64,000 bases of DNA. Source: Streptomyces flavidovirens DSM 40150. Its GTDB lineage: Bacteria > Actinomycetota > Actinomycetes > Streptomycetales > Streptomycetaceae. Numbering within the stretch: position 1 is the first letter of the stretch; every line of letters begins with the position of its first letter. Of the stretch, positions 7,795-17,056 are shown piece by piece. The stretch spans positions 474,824 through 538,823 of the forward strand of contig NZ_AUBE01000002.1 of assembly GCF_000429085.1 (NCBI RefSeq). The letters run 5' to 3'. Made by a program: the position numbers and the translations under genes. Below the pieces are notes generated by a model. The model saw nothing but the letters and a program-made list of their open reading frames with translations. It was not told where the DNA came from and made no database searches.

Positions 7795-8622
7795 TTAGCG
7801 CACGTCGACGTAGTCACCGGCCGCGGAGACCGCGGGGGTGGTGGACGTACCCGCGAAGCTCCAGCGCCAGTAGCCGTCCGAAGCGGCGGTGACGGTGGTC
7901 TTCAGGTTGCCGGTGCTGTTCGTGGTCACCGTCTTGAGCGTGGTGTACGTGCTGGTACCGGCCTTGCGGAACTGAAGCTTCACCGGCTGGCCGGTGTAGC
8001 CCGCGTAGGTGGAGGTCTCCCAGTTGGCGCGGGAGAGCTTGCCCGTGACCGTGATGGGCTTGCCCTTCACGACCGGCTCGGGCGCGGCGTTGACCGTCAG
8101 CTTCGAGAAGCGCTGGACGCGGTGTGTCTTGTACGCGTCCTTCTCCATGTAGTCGCCGTCCTTGGCCCAGGCGATGGCCGCGACCTTCCACGTGCCGGCC
8201 AGGGAGTTCTTGTACAGGTCGGCCTGCGGGTCCACCGTGATGGTGTGCTTGCAGGTTGTCGTGGCGCTGCTCGCCGTGCAGGTGGCGGTCTCCTCGTTCG
8301 TGAGGAGGAAGCCGTCAGGATCGTCGACCGAGGAACCGTGCCAGAGGGCAACGTCCGCGTCGTCGATCCCGGAGTTGTCGGTCGCCGTGACCGAGACGGT
8401 GATCGTCTTGGCCGCAGTCGTGCCGAGAACGATGTTCTTGCCGCCGTTGATGACGACATTCGTGATTTTGGTGTCACCGACGACGTCGTCGGACTGGGCC
8501 TGGCCGGAGAAAGCCGACAGGCCACCCGCCTTCGGCGCGTCCTCGGCCTGAGCGGCCGGGACAGCGAGGGCGGACAGAGCCAGGGCGCCGGAAACGGCGG
8601 CCACAGTGGCACGTATGCGCAT
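7795..8622 (-). CDS. Secreted Ig-like-fold protein, paralogue B
   Basis: A 275-residue exported protein with essentially the same signal peptide (MRIRATVAAVSGALALSALA, cleavage near AQA) as its downstream neighbour. The C-terminal 90 residues are nearly identical to paralogue A, while the N-terminal domain differs in length and sequence and has two cysteines (CTASSATTTC) that could form a disulfide. The ATG at 8622 follows GGGGAC at good spacing. It has its own promoter and terminator. Function unknown; a cell-surface or extracellular binding role is an inference. Confidence 0.75.
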   Translation of the reverse strand: MRIRATVAAVSGALALSALAVPAAQAEDAPKAGGLSAFSGQAQSDDVVGDTKITNVVINGGKNIVLGTTAAKTITVSVTATDNSGIDDADVALWHGSSVDDPDGFLLTNEETATCTASSATTTCKHTITVDPQADLYKNSLAGTWKVAAIAWAKDGDYMEKDAYKTHRVQRFSKLTVNAAPEPVVKGKPITVTGKLSRANWETSTYAGYTGQPVKLQFRKAGTSTYTTLKTVTTNSTGNLKTTVTAASDGYWRWSFAGTSTTPAVSAAGDYVDVR

Positions 8623-8692
8623 GTATGTAAGTCCCCACATGGATGCGACCCCGCCGCGTTTCCCCCCGGCGGGATCTTGGAGTGTCGAACGA

Positions 8693-8722
8693 AGTGTAGG
8701 GATCCCTTGGAGAGTTCGTAAA
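8693..8722 (-). promoter_or_regulatory. Candidate promoter for paralogue B
   Basis: On the minus strand, TTTACG (8722-8717) and TACACT (8698-8693) are separated by 18 bases, giving a leader of about 65 bases before the ATG at 8622. Confidence 0.45.
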
Positions 8723-8730
8723 CAATTAAC

Positions 8731-11700
8731 TCAGTCGAACCAGCGATCCCGCGCCAATTCTTCCGTCCGCGAGGGGTCTTCGATCAGTGCCGCCACCTCG
8801 AAACGACGCGGCCACTGGCCCGCCGACCAGGCAAGTCCCGCCGCCACGCCCTCCAGCGTGGCCGCGTGGACGATGCCGTCGGGCGTACGTCGCCAGTCCA
8901 GCTCGACTCCGCCCGCGCGCAGTTCCTCGTGTTCGATATACGTCGCCGGGGTGCCGGCACCGAGGAGGACCCGTACCGCTTCCGGAACCTCTCGCTCCAC
9001 ACCCTCCGACGTCACCTCGGCCTCCGCCGACTCGCTGAGGCGGCGCACCTGGAGCAGTTCCGCCAGGTCGGCGGCGCGGGACGGGGCCACCGGCAGCAGC
9101 GGCAGCCCCGAGGTGAGCGGCAGCAGGTCGGGGGCGTCCGCGACCACCGCTTCCGACGCGTCGACCACCCGCACCTCGCCGTCCATGACCGCGCGCAGCT
9201 CGTCGGGGAGGGTGACCTGCTCGGGGTCGAGGTCGGCCAGAGCACCGTACAGCGCGTGGAGTTGGGGCGCGGTGACCGTACGGTCCGGGTCCGCGAGGCG
9301 GCCGAGGAGCTCGGCCGCGCCACCGGGCTCGTCCAGCAGCGCCGCGACGGACGTCCGTACGCCGAGCGCCCTCAGCACCTGCTCGTCGTCGAAACCGGTC
9401 GCGTTCGCGGAGGTGTAGAGCCCTTCGAGGAGGGGGTCGCCGCCCGCCGAGCGCAGACCGGCCGGACGGCGGCCGCCGAGCACGGGGTGGTCGCGCAGCC
9501 ACCAGGCGGTGTACGGGCGTACGGACTGCGTCGTCCCGTCCGGCAGGAGTACGCGCACGGGCTGGGTCAGCGCGTCCCGCAGCGGCGGCTGGGCGAGGAG
9601 CGCGAGGGCCTGCGGCCACTTGTCGTCGTCGACCAAGTCCAGGTCCCGTACGGCGACGATCTCGGTGGCGACCGGCGGCACGGAGGTCTCCGGCAACTGG
9701 TCGAGGATGTCCTCGCACCACACGTCCACGGCGTCGAGCAGCCCCGCGTCGTCGGGCTCGGCGAAGTCCCCGTCGCGCGGCTCGAACTCGTCCGGATCGA
9801 GAACAATATCCGTTGTGCGTACGAGCGCGAAGGTGGCCAGGACGCCGCAGGCGGTGAGCGGCTGTTCGCCCCAGCGGGCGGCCAGTTCGGCGTCGCACAG
9901 GGCCAGTTCGCCCTCGCGCATGATCTGCGCGAACGGGCTGCCGGGCAGGACGAGTTCACCGGCGGGCGAGAGTTCGCCGTCCTCGTCGGTCAGCGCGAGC
10001 GCGCCGAGCCACGGCTCGTCGCCGGGCGACAGGTCGGCGTCCCGTACGAGGGCCAGGACGGTTTCCGCCAGCTCCTCGGCGTCGGGGGCGTCCTCGTCCC
10101 AGATCTGGCCGCCCTCGTCCATGGAGGCGGCGACGGCGGCACGCACCTGCGGGGTGGTGAGGACGGCGCGGGGGGTGGCGGGGAGCGCGCCCAGCTTTTC
10201 GAGGAGGGGGTGGGTCGCGTCGGGGTGGGCGACCTTGAGGCCGAGGCGGGCGAGCTGCTCGGGGGCGGCGGCGTCCGCGTCGCCGGCCAGGGGCAGGAGG
10301 ACCTGCCGGGGACCGATGACCGTACGGCCGCTTGCCAGTGGAACCGGCAGCCCGGACAGGCGGTCCGGGTCGACGCCCGCCAGGGACTCGTACAGCCGCC
10401 GCCACCAGGACGGCTCACGCTCGACGCCCGCGAGGCGCTCGATGGCGTCGCCGAGGGGGAGGCGGCCGACGCCGAGGGTGCGGAGCTCGGCGCGGCGTTC
10501 GAGGCCGGCGGGCAGCAGGGTCGGCAGCACTTCGGCCATGACGCGGACGGTGTCGGCGCCCGCGCCCTCGACGACTTCCGCCTCGAACGGGCGCAGCGCG
10601 GTGAGCTCCTCGGACGGCGCGGCCGGCGCGAGGAACGCGACGCGGGGCAGCCGCTCGATGACGGCGGCGCGCAGGGCGCCGTCCAGCTCGCCCTTGCCGA
10701 GCGGGCCGGGGACGAGGTCGACCGTCCCGGTGGACACCGGCTCCCACTCGCCGAGCAGTTCGGCGTACGCGTCGGCGGCGCGCTGCACGAGGAAGTCGGT
10801 GAGCGGGCCCGGCGCGGGGTGGCGGCGGGTGGTGTCGAGCGGCAGCGACGCGATGAGGAGCGCCGGTACGCCGAGGGGTTCGTCGGTCGGCGTCGGGGCG
10901 TGCACGACGGGCGCGGTGAGGGGGCGCTGCGGGGCTCCCTCGCTGTCCACCGGAACGGCCCAGGTGACGGCCCAGTGGGGGCGCAGGCGCTCTTCGACGG
11001 GCCGGTCGGCGAGGAGGGCGGGAGCCAGGGCGCCGGAGCGGGTGACCGTGCGCCAGCGGGTGGTGCGGGTGGCGCCGCGTGCGGTGTCGTCGATGTGTAC
11101 GTACGCGTCGTGCTCGGCGCGCGTGAGCGTACGGGTGGTGCCGTCGGGGGTTTCGACGACGACCTCGGCGAGGCCGGGAAGGGTCAGCAACAGCGCGTCG
11201 TCGATGGCTTCGAGGAGGTGCTGGGCGAGGTCTACGGCGCCGCCGTCGCGCAGGGGCAGGACCACGACGGTGTCGTAGCCGGCGGGGGCGGAGCCTTCCG
11301 CCGGGAGCGGGAGCCGCAGGAGGGGTACGTGGCCGTCGCGGCGCCGCAGCTCTTCGCCGAGTCCGGGGGCGTGCTGGGCGGCGCCCACGGCCAGTTCCCT
11401 GGCCTCGGCCAGGGACCAGCGGACACCGCCGTGCCGGCCGAGGACGGCGGGCTCGTCGCTGACGGCGAGTACGGCGGCGAACCCGACACCGAAGCGGCCG
11501 ACGGCGCCGTCCGTCTCCTCGCGCTTGGCGGAGGCGCGGAGCGTACTGAGCGATTCGACCCCGGCGGCGTCGAGGGGGGCGCCGGTGTTGGCGGCGGCGA
11601 GGATCGCGGGGGCGTCGGCGGTGGCCGCGTGCAGAGTGAGGCGGAGCCGGCCGGTTACGCCGGCGCGGGCGGCGGCGTCGGCGGCGTTCTGGGCCAGCTC

Positions 11701-11859
11701 GACCACGAGACGATCGCGGTAGCCGCCGAGGGCGAGGTCCTCCTCGGCGTTGGCGTCCTCGCGGAACCGGGCGGGACTGGCGCTCCACGCATCGAGCACC
11801 CCACGCCGCAGCCGCGCCGTCCCGAAGGGGTCGGCCTCGTCGGTGGCCCTGACGCTCAC
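8731..11859 (-). CDS. Large sacsin/Hsp90-like GHKL ATPase
   Basis: A 1042-residue cytoplasmic protein. The N-terminal 200 residues carry a GHKL ATP-binding fold of the sacsin/Hsp90 type: the N-box VVELAQNAADAAARAG near residue 55, then LAAANTGAPLDAAGVESL and SAKREETDGAVGRFGVGFAAVLAVSD. The rest is acidic and alpha/beta without recognisable motifs. Related Streptomyces genes are annotated as sacsin N-terminal ATP-binding-like proteins. It is preceded by a 378-base non-coding stretch. A chaperone-like role is an inference from the ATPase fold only. Confidence 0.85.
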   Translation of the reverse strand: MSVRATDEADPFGTARLRRGVLDAWSASPARFREDANAEEDLALGGYRDRLVVELAQNAADAAARAGVTGRLRLTLHAATADAPAILAAANTGAPLDAAGVESLSTLRASAKREETDGAVGRFGVGFAAVLAVSDEPAVLGRHGGVRWSLAEARELAVGAAQHAPGLGEELRRRDGHVPLLRLPLPAEGSAPAGYDTVVVLPLRDGGAVDLAQHLLEAIDDALLLTLPGLAEVVVETPDGTTRTLTRAEHDAYVHIDDTARGATRTTRWRTVTRSGALAPALLADRPVEERLRPHWAVTWAVPVDSEGAPQRPLTAPVVHAPTPTDEPLGVPALLIASLPLDTTRRHPAPGPLTDFLVQRAADAYAELLGEWEPVSTGTVDLVPGPLGKGELDGALRAAVIERLPRVAFLAPAAPSEELTALRPFEAEVVEGAGADTVRVMAEVLPTLLPAGLERRAELRTLGVGRLPLGDAIERLAGVEREPSWWRRLYESLAGVDPDRLSGLPVPLASGRTVIGPRQVLLPLAGDADAAAPEQLARLGLKVAHPDATHPLLEKLGALPATPRAVLTTPQVRAAVAASMDEGGQIWDEDAPDAEELAETVLALVRDADLSPGDEPWLGALALTDEDGELSPAGELVLPGSPFAQIMREGELALCDAELAARWGEQPLTACGVLATFALVRTTDIVLDPDEFEPRDGDFAEPDDAGLLDAVDVWCEDILDQLPETSVPPVATEIVAVRDLDLVDDDKWPQALALLAQPPLRDALTQPVRVLLPDGTTQSVRPYTAWWLRDHPVLGGRRPAGLRSAGGDPLLEGLYTSANATGFDDEQVLRALGVRTSVAALLDEPGGAAELLGRLADPDRTVTAPQLHALYGALADLDPEQVTLPDELRAVMDGEVRVVDASEAVVADAPDLLPLTSGLPLLPVAPSRAADLAELLQVRRLSESAEAEVTSEGVEREVPEAVRVLLGAGTPATYIEHEELRAGGVELDWRRTPDGIVHAATLEGVAAGLAWSAGQWPRRFEVAALIEDPSRTEELARDRWFD

Positions 11860-12237
11860 GCTTGTCTCCGCTCGTCCTGAGGTACGGATGGCTGATCGCT
11901 GGTGCTGATCGCCGACTACTGACGCCTACCCGTGTCTACGGGGCGCAAGTATCCCGCGCCGACGCCCGTGCGACGGCCACGTCACCGCCGGGGTCGCTGT
12001 GCGGCGGTTACGGGTACGGCTGCGGTGGGAGCCGCTGCGCGGGACTTTCCCCGACCCGCCCCTTCCCGAACTGGGGCTCCGCCCCAGACCCCGCTCCTCA
12101 AACGCCGGAGGGGCTGGAAGTTGCCCGGAGGGCGTCCGGGGTCTGGGGCTGGCCCCTCACGCGGCGGAGCCGCAAAGTGTCACAGCGGGAAGGGGCGGGT
12201 GGGGAAAGTCCCGGGCGGCGGGCTCCCGCGCCCCGGG
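11860..12237. other. 378-bp intergenic region carrying dispersed element copy A
   Basis: No coding frame with a start and ribosome-binding site is convincing. It holds the palindromic element at 12041-12212 and presumably the promoter of the sacsin-like gene near 11860-11930. Confidence 0.6.
12041..12212. repeat. Dispersed intergenic palindromic element, copy A
   Basis: Outer arms 12041-12068 (starting GGGACTTTCCCC) and 12186-12212 (ending GGGGAAAGTCCC) are inverted repeats differing by one bulged base. Inside is the hairpin CTGGGGC-TCC-GCCCCAG at 12071-12087 followed by CCTCAAACGCCGG. Related copies occur near 17028-17260, 26641, 29700 and 63067. It lies downstream of the DUF3027 gene and may end its transcript. 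Confidence 0.75.
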
Positions 12238-13161
12238 TCACGAGTGGCCCAGGTCCTCCGTCGCGTCCGGGGTGGCCGGGACCGAGCCGCCCTCCGGGTC
12301 CGGGCGGAGCGGGAACGCGTCGGTGGCCATCGAGTCGAGCACCGGCGGCGCGGGCCGCATCGGCTTCGGCATGACCGCCGCCTCCGAGTGCCCCCCGCAG
12401 CCGTACGCGAGCGACACGACATGGCCGTCCGCCGGGGAGTACTCGTTCGCGCAGACACCGAACGCCTGGCGCAGCGACCCCGCCAGCGGCACGAGGAAAG
12501 CGCACGAGACACACGTCGCCGGCGCGGCCTGCGCCATCGGGGTCTTCGCGCCGTACGACTCGTCCCAGCGGTCCGCCGCGATGTGCAGCCCGTAGCGCGA
12601 CAGGACGCGCGCCCGCCGCATCCCCAGCTCTTCGGCGACCGCCGCGATCGACCCCCGCGTGGGGACCAGCGGCAGCGTCGCCGGCGGGCCGCCCGTGACC
12701 TCGGCGTCCTCCGCCTCGACGAGTTCCGCCATCTCCTCCGAGACGGCGGAGTCCGGCGGCGGCTCGTCCTCGCCCGTGTAGCCGGGTTCCAGGCGCAGGT
12801 CGTCCGCCTCGGTGGGGAGCAGGTCGCCGGGACCCATGTCCCCCGGCCGCAGCCGCTCGCTCCACGGCACCCACTCCGGCGCCAGCAGCGAGTCCGGTCC
12901 CGGCAGGAGCACCGTCTCGTTGATGGTGACCAGCTTGGCCCGCGAGGCGCGGGTGACCGTCACCGCCCAGCGCCAGCCCCGGTAACCGGGTTCCTTGCAT
13001 TCGAAGAGGTGGGTGACCACCCGGTCACCCTCGGCGAAGAGGGAGACATGCTCGCCGACCACGCCGGGGAAGGCGGCCTCCTCGGCCGCCCGCCGGGCAA
13101 GGTCTACCGCCTCGGCGCACAGGCGGTCGGGGGTTCGGCTTCGCGTCGTCGCAGCACTCAC
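12238..13161 (-). CDS. DUF3027 protein
   Basis: A 307-residue cytoplasmic protein of the actinobacterial DUF3027 family. Conserved parts are GVVGEHVSLFAEGDRVVTHL, a region beginning GYRGWRWAVTV, and GMRRARVLSRYGLHIAADRW. The C-terminal third has cysteines in CVSCAFLVPL, GVCANEYSPADG and AYGCGGH that could hold a metal. I start it at the GTG at 13161, where conservation-like sequence begins; the upstream open frame is Arg-rich and looks non-coding. It is divergent from the MFS gene at 13592. Function unknown. Confidence 0.8.
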   Translation of the reverse strand: MSAATTRSRTPDRLCAEAVDLARRAAEEAAFPGVVGEHVSLFAEGDRVVTHLFECKEPGYRGWRWAVTVTRASRAKLVTINETVLLPGPDSLLAPEWVPWSERLRPGDMGPGDLLPTEADDLRLEPGYTGEDEPPPDSAVSEEMAELVEAEDAEVTGGPPATLPLVPTRGSIAAVAEELGMRRARVLSRYGLHIAADRWDESYGAKTPMAQAAPATCVSCAFLVPLAGSLRQAFGVCANEYSPADGHVVSLAYGCGGHSEAAVMPKPMRPAPPVLDSMATDAFPLRPDPEGGSVPATPDATEDLGHS

Positions 13162-13557
13162 AGGTCTCGCTTCTCTCCTACGCCGTCTCACGGGTGCGCC
13201 AACGGATGCCCGTACGAGGTACGAGATACGAGGTGCGAGCTGCGGGCGGAGCGGACCAAAGGGCCGCGTCGACGTCCGCGCCTCGCCCGACTCGTCTCGG
13301 TCTCGGGCGCACTTTCCACCACCCATTCTGCGGGATGACGAAGAGGCGCGCGGCCGAGGACAACCGCCGGTGGCGCGCTGTGCACGCTACCCCCTCTGCC
13401 GCCCTCGGCCCACCTGTGCGGCCGTCTTTGCGGCGGGAAGGCCCGAGAGATCCGGCAGAGATTCCCAGAGATTTCGCAGAGATACAGCGCGGACACCGGC
13501 GATGAGTCCGGAATGCCCGGAGTGGTGGTTCACCTGCGCCGTCCGCCACGTTTCCCG

Positions 13558-13585
13558 TTCGACCCGGCAGGGCTTGGGGCACTAT
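13558..13585 (+). promoter_or_regulatory. Candidate promoter for the MFS gene at 13592
   Basis: TTCGAC (13558-13563) and CACTAT (13580-13585) with a 16-base spacer; the GTG start is 6 bases after the -10 box, so the mRNA may be leaderless. Confidence 0.45.
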
Positions 13586-13591
13586 GACGGG

Positions 13592-14944
13592 GTGGCTGCC
13601 GCACAGTCGTCCGACGGATCCGGTCCACTCCGCAGAACGGGCCGGGCGGTCGGCCGTGCCCTGCACCTTCCTTTCACGGGTACGGCGAAGGGAATCCGCC
13701 GCGCCACGCACGCGCACGGCGCGGGCGAGTCGGGCCTGGGCAAGCTGATCGAGCTGCACGCAGTGAACGGCGCGGGCGACGTCATGGTCACCGTGGCCCT
13801 CGCCTCCACCGTCTTCTTCTCCGTCCCCACCGACGAGGCGCGGGGCCGCGTCGCTCTCTATCTCGCCGTCACCATGGCCCCCTTCACCCTCCTCGCCCCG
13901 GTGATCGGCCCTCTCCTGGACCGGATTCCGCACGGCCGCCGGGCCGCGATGGCCGGCGCCATGCTGGCCCGCGCGCTGCTCGCGCTCGCCATGTCGGGCG
14001 CGGTGGCGACGGGCGGACTTGAGCTCTACCCGGCGGCGCTGGGCGTGCTGGTGTCCTCGAAGGCGTACGGCGTCGTACGGAGCGCCGTCGTGCCACGTCT
14101 TCTCCCGCCCGGTTTCTCCCTCGTCAAGGCCAACTCGCGGGTGACCCTGGCCGGGCTGCTCGCGACGGGCGCCGCCGCGCCGGTCGGGGTGGGGCTGCAA
14201 CAGATCGGGCCCGCCTGGCCGCTGTACGGCGCGTTCACTCTGTTCGTCGCCGGTACGGTCCTGGCCTTCACGATGCCGCACAAGGTCGACTCCGCGAAGG
14301 GCGAGCGGAAGGCCATGCTGCTGGAGCACGGGCACGCGCCGCGCCGCCCCGGCCTGCGGACCGTCGGCCCTTCCGTACTGCACGGCCTCCAGGCGAACGC
14401 GGCGCTGCGCAGCCTCTCCGGCTTCCTGATCTTCTTCCTGGCGTTCCTCATCCGCGAGCATCCGCTCTCCGGGCAGAGCGCGGCCGTGTCGCTGGCGGTC
14501 GTCGGCGTCTCGGCCGGTGTGGGCAATGCCTGCGGTACGGCCATCGGTGCCTGGCTCAAGGCGCGCGGTCCCGAACTCATCATCGCGACCGTGCTGGGGC
14601 TGACGCTGGGCGTGGCCGTCTGCGCCGCCCTGTTCTTCGGCGGGCTGATGGTGGCGGTGCTCGGTGCGACGGCCGGCCTGTGCCAGGCGCTGGGCAAGCT
14701 GTCGCTGGACGCGCTGATCCAGCGGGACGTACCCGAGGAGGTGCGTACGTCCGCGTTCGCGCGGTCGGAGACGCTGCTCCAGATGGCCTGGGTGGTGGGC
14801 GGCGCCGTCGGGATCGCCCTGCCGCTGTACGGCTCCCTCGGCATGTCGGTCGCCGCCGGTCTCCTCGCCACGGGTGTGGCGCTGTCCGTACGGGGTCTCC
14901 TGGGGGCGGCCCGGCGCGGCACGCCGCACCCCCGCGTGGCGTGA
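13592..14944 (+). CDS. MFS-like membrane transporter
   Basis: A 450-residue major-facilitator protein with about 12 hydrophobic segments and a cytoplasmic N-terminal extension of about 50 residues. The motif-A-like loop LLDRIPHGRRAAMAG is present. The GTG at 13592 is chosen because a promoter-like -35/-10 pair ends 6 bases upstream; open frame further upstream has atypical composition. It is divergent from DUF3027, and the DUF2771 lipoprotein follows 27 bases downstream. Substrate not inferable. Confidence 0.75.
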   Translation: MAAAQSSDGSGPLRRTGRAVGRALHLPFTGTAKGIRRATHAHGAGESGLGKLIELHAVNGAGDVMVTVALASTVFFSVPTDEARGRVALYLAVTMAPFTLLAPVIGPLLDRIPHGRRAAMAGAMLARALLALAMSGAVATGGLELYPAALGVLVSSKAYGVVRSAVVPRLLPPGFSLVKANSRVTLAGLLATGAAAPVGVGLQQIGPAWPLYGAFTLFVAGTVLAFTMPHKVDSAKGERKAMLLEHGHAPRRPGLRTVGPSVLHGLQANAALRSLSGFLIFFLAFLIREHPLSGQSAAVSLAVVGVSAGVGNACGTAIGAWLKARGPELIIATVLGLTLGVAVCAALFFGGLMVAVLGATAGLCQALGKLSLDALIQRDVPEEVRTSAFARSETLLQMAWVVGGAVGIALPLYGSLGMSVAAGLLATGVALSVRGLLGAARRGTPHPRVA

Positions 14945-14958
14945 GGTGGAGCGGGCGA

Positions 14959-14964
14959 TAGCCT
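14959..14964 (+). promoter_or_regulatory. -10 box for the DUF2771 lipoprotein gene
   Basis: TAGCCT, 7 bases before the ATG at 14972, in the gap after the MFS stop codon. Suggests a separate leaderless transcript for the lipoprotein-mqnB-mqnD group. Confidence 0.35.
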
Positions 14965-14971
14965 TCGCCCC

Positions 14972-15466
14972 ATGACCGTTGCGCTCCTCTCTGGTAAGGC
15001 CCGCCGCACCGCCACCGTGATCGGTGCCGTGTCGGCCGGACTCCTCGTCCTGTCCGCCTGCGACAAGCCGACACCGCTCGCGACCGTGACGGTCGGCACG
15101 GACTCGGTGCACACCGAGGCCTCGTGCTACAACGACGGCTCCCCGATCAAGGAATCCCTGCTCCAGGGCTGCCTGAACAAGAAGGCCGAGAAGACCGTCA
15201 AGGTCTCCATGGACGACAAGGTCCGCTTCGGCGTCGACCCCGAGATCGCGGACAAGGGCTGGACGCTCTTCATCAACGGCCAGCAGGCCGAGCAGGAGCC
15301 GTTCAAGAAGACGTACCGCACCATTCCGGGCAGTGCCTTCTTCGCCCAGCAGCAACAGCAGCAGCCGGGCGCGCCGAGCCCCGACGAGGCGCAGGTCAGC
15401 GTCGTCGAGACGAAGGGCAAGAAGCTCACCGGCATCTGGCACTTCAAGCTGGAGAAGACCTCCTGA
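14972..15466 (+). CDS. DUF2771-like lipoprotein
   Basis: A 164-residue exported lipoprotein. The signal peptide ends in the lipobox VLSAC with the lipidated cysteine at residue 30. The mature part is mixed alpha/beta with two further cysteines (SCYNDG and QGCLNKK) and a run of six glutamines before QPGAPSP. It looks like the actinobacterial DUF2771 family, of unknown function. Only 2 bases separate it from mqnB, so it is probably co-transcribed with the menaquinone genes, though no role in that pathway is known to me. Confidence 0.75.
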   Translation: MTVALLSGKARRTATVIGAVSAGLLVLSACDKPTPLATVTVGTDSVHTEASCYNDGSPIKESLLQGCLNKKAEKTVKVSMDDKVRFGVDPEIADKGWTLFINGQQAEQEPFKKTYRTIPGSAFFAQQQQQQPGAPSPDEAQVSVVETKGKKLTGIWHFKLEKTS

Positions 15467-15468
15467 CG

Positions 15469-16146
15469 ATGCGTGTACTGGTCGTGACCGCGGTTCCCGC
15501 AGAGCGGGACGCGGTCACGCGCGCGTTGGGGCCCGATGTTTACGGCGTCGATGCGGACGGCGTCGATGTGATCGCCGCCGGTGTCGGGCCCGCCGCTGCC
15601 GCCGCCGGCACAGCGACGGCTCTCGCGCTGGCGTCCGCGACGCGCCCGTACGGCCTGGTGATCTCCGCCGGTATCGGCGGCGGGTTCGCCCGCGTCGCCC
15701 CGCTCGCCTCCCTCGTCGTCGCCGACGCGATCGTCGCCGCCGACCTGGGCGCCGAGACCCCCGACGGTTACCTCCCGGTGACCGCCCTCGGCTTCGGCAC
15801 CGTGGAGCACCTGCCGCCCGCCGCTCTCGTACGGGCCGTGGCGGACGCGACCGGCGCGGTCACCGGCACCGTGCTGACCGTCTCCACCGTGACCGGGTCC
15901 GCCGCCCGCGCCGCCGAGCTGCGCGCCCGGCACGCGTACGCCGCCGCCGAGGCGATGGAGGGTTTCGGCGTCGCCGAGGCCGCCGCCCGGCACGGCGTGC
16001 CGGTGCTGGAGATCCGCGCGGTGTCGAACGCCGTGGGCCCGCGCGACCGGGCGGCCTGGCGCATCGGGGAGGCGCTGGAGGCGCTCACCGGGGCATTCGG
16101 GAAGCTCGTGCCCGTACTCGAAGGTTGGGATGGATATGACCGCTGA
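15469..16146 (+). CDS. mqnB: Futalosine hydrolase
   Basis: A 225-residue nucleoside phosphorylase-fold enzyme that cleaves hypoxanthine from futalosine in the futalosine route to menaquinone. The start MRVLVVTAVPAERDAVTRAL, the glycine-rich VISAGIGGGFARVAPLASLV and the active-site stretch EAMEGFGVAEAAARHGVPVLE match the family. The ATG at 15469 is 2 bases after the lipoprotein stop, and the gene overlaps mqnD by 17 bases, indicating translational coupling. The neighbouring mqnD makes the assignment firm. Confidence 0.92.
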   Translation: MRVLVVTAVPAERDAVTRALGPDVYGVDADGVDVIAAGVGPAAAAAGTATALALASATRPYGLVISAGIGGGFARVAPLASLVVADAIVAADLGAETPDGYLPVTALGFGTVEHLPPAALVRAVADATGAVTGTVLTVSTVTGSAARAAELRARHAYAAAEAMEGFGVAEAAARHGVPVLEIRAVSNAVGPRDRAAWRIGEALEALTGAFGKLVPVLEGWDGYDR

Positions 16147-17002
16147 GCCGCTGAAGATCGCTTACTCGCCCTGCCCCAACGACACCTTCGTCTTCGACGC
16201 CTGGGCGCACGGCCGCGTGCCGGGAGCGCCCGCGCTCGACGTGACCTTCGCGGACATCGACATCACCAACGCGATGGCCGAGCGCGGGGAGTTCGACGTA
16301 CTCAAGGTGTCGTACGCCGTGCTGCCGTGGGTCCTTCAGGAGTACGCGCTGCTGCCGTGCGGCGGGGCGCTCGGGCGGGGCTGCGGGCCGCTGCTGCTGG
16401 TGAACCAGCACAGCCTCACGCGCGACGCGGGTGTGGACCTGACCGGGAAGCGGGTCGCCGTGCCCAGCGAGCGCTCGACGGCGTATCTGCTGTTCCGGCT
16501 GTGGGCGGCGGACGTCGTCCCGGACGGGGTCGGCGAGATCGCCGTCATGCCGTTCCACGAGATCATGCCGGCGGTGCGCGACGGCAAGGTCGACGCGGGG
16601 CTCGTCATCCACGAGGCGCGCTTCACCTATCAGGATTACGGACTGCACTCGCTGGCCGACATGGGCGAGCACTGGGAGAACACCACCGGCCTGCCGATCC
16701 CGCTGGGCGCGATCATCGCCAAGCGCTCGCTGGGCGCGGAGCGGCTGCGTCAGCTCGCGGACGCGGCGCGGCAGTCGGTGCGGATGGCGTGGGACGACCC
16801 GCTGGCGTCGCGGCCGTACGTACTGGAACACGCCCAGGAGATGGACCCGGCGGTGGCGGACCAGCACATCGGGCTGTACGTGAACGAGTTCACCGCGGAC
16901 CTGGGCACCGACGGATACGCAGCCGTACGGGGCCTGCTGACGCGTGCGGCGGCGGAGGGCCTGGTGCCGCCCCTGCCACGCGACGCGCTCGCCTTCGAGT
17001 AG
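16130..17002 (+). CDS. mqnD: 1,4-dihydroxy-6-naphthoate synthase
   Basis: A 290-residue enzyme that converts cyclic de-hypoxanthine futalosine to 1,4-dihydroxy-6-naphthoate, the naphthoquinone precursor of menaquinone. The N-terminus IAYSPCPNDTFVFDAWAHG is the family signature; FADIDITNAMA and VPSERSTAYLLFRLWA follow, with the periplasmic-binding-protein fold. It overlaps mqnB by 17 bases. Start is the ATG at 16130 or the in-frame ATG at 16136. A strong hairpin at 17057 ends the operon. Other mqn genes are not in this window. Confidence 0.93.
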   Translation: MDMTAEPLKIAYSPCPNDTFVFDAWAHGRVPGAPALDVTFADIDITNAMAERGEFDVLKVSYAVLPWVLQEYALLPCGGALGRGCGPLLLVNQHSLTRDAGVDLTGKRVAVPSERSTAYLLFRLWAADVVPDGVGEIAVMPFHEIMPAVRDGKVDAGLVIHEARFTYQDYGLHSLADMGEHWENTTGLPIPLGAIIAKRSLGAERLRQLADAARQSVRMAWDDPLASRPYVLEHAQEMDPAVADQHIGLYVNEFTADLGTDGYAAVRGLLTRAAAEGLVPPLPRDALAFE

Positions 17003-17056
17003 CGGTACCCGGACGCCCTCCGGGCGTGTCCTCAAACGCCGGACAGGCTGATTGGC

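Noticed and set aside
8866..11880. A 1004-codon open frame on the + strand antisense to the sacsin-like gene
   Set aside because: It has no conserved motif and is Gly/Arg/Gln-rich, the usual antisense shadow of a high-GC gene. The minus-strand protein has a clear GHKL ATPase domain.
13178..15442. A long minus-strand open frame opposite the MFS and lipoprotein genes
   Set aside because: Composition is Arg/Gly/His-rich without any family signature; the + strand genes carry lipobox and membrane segments.
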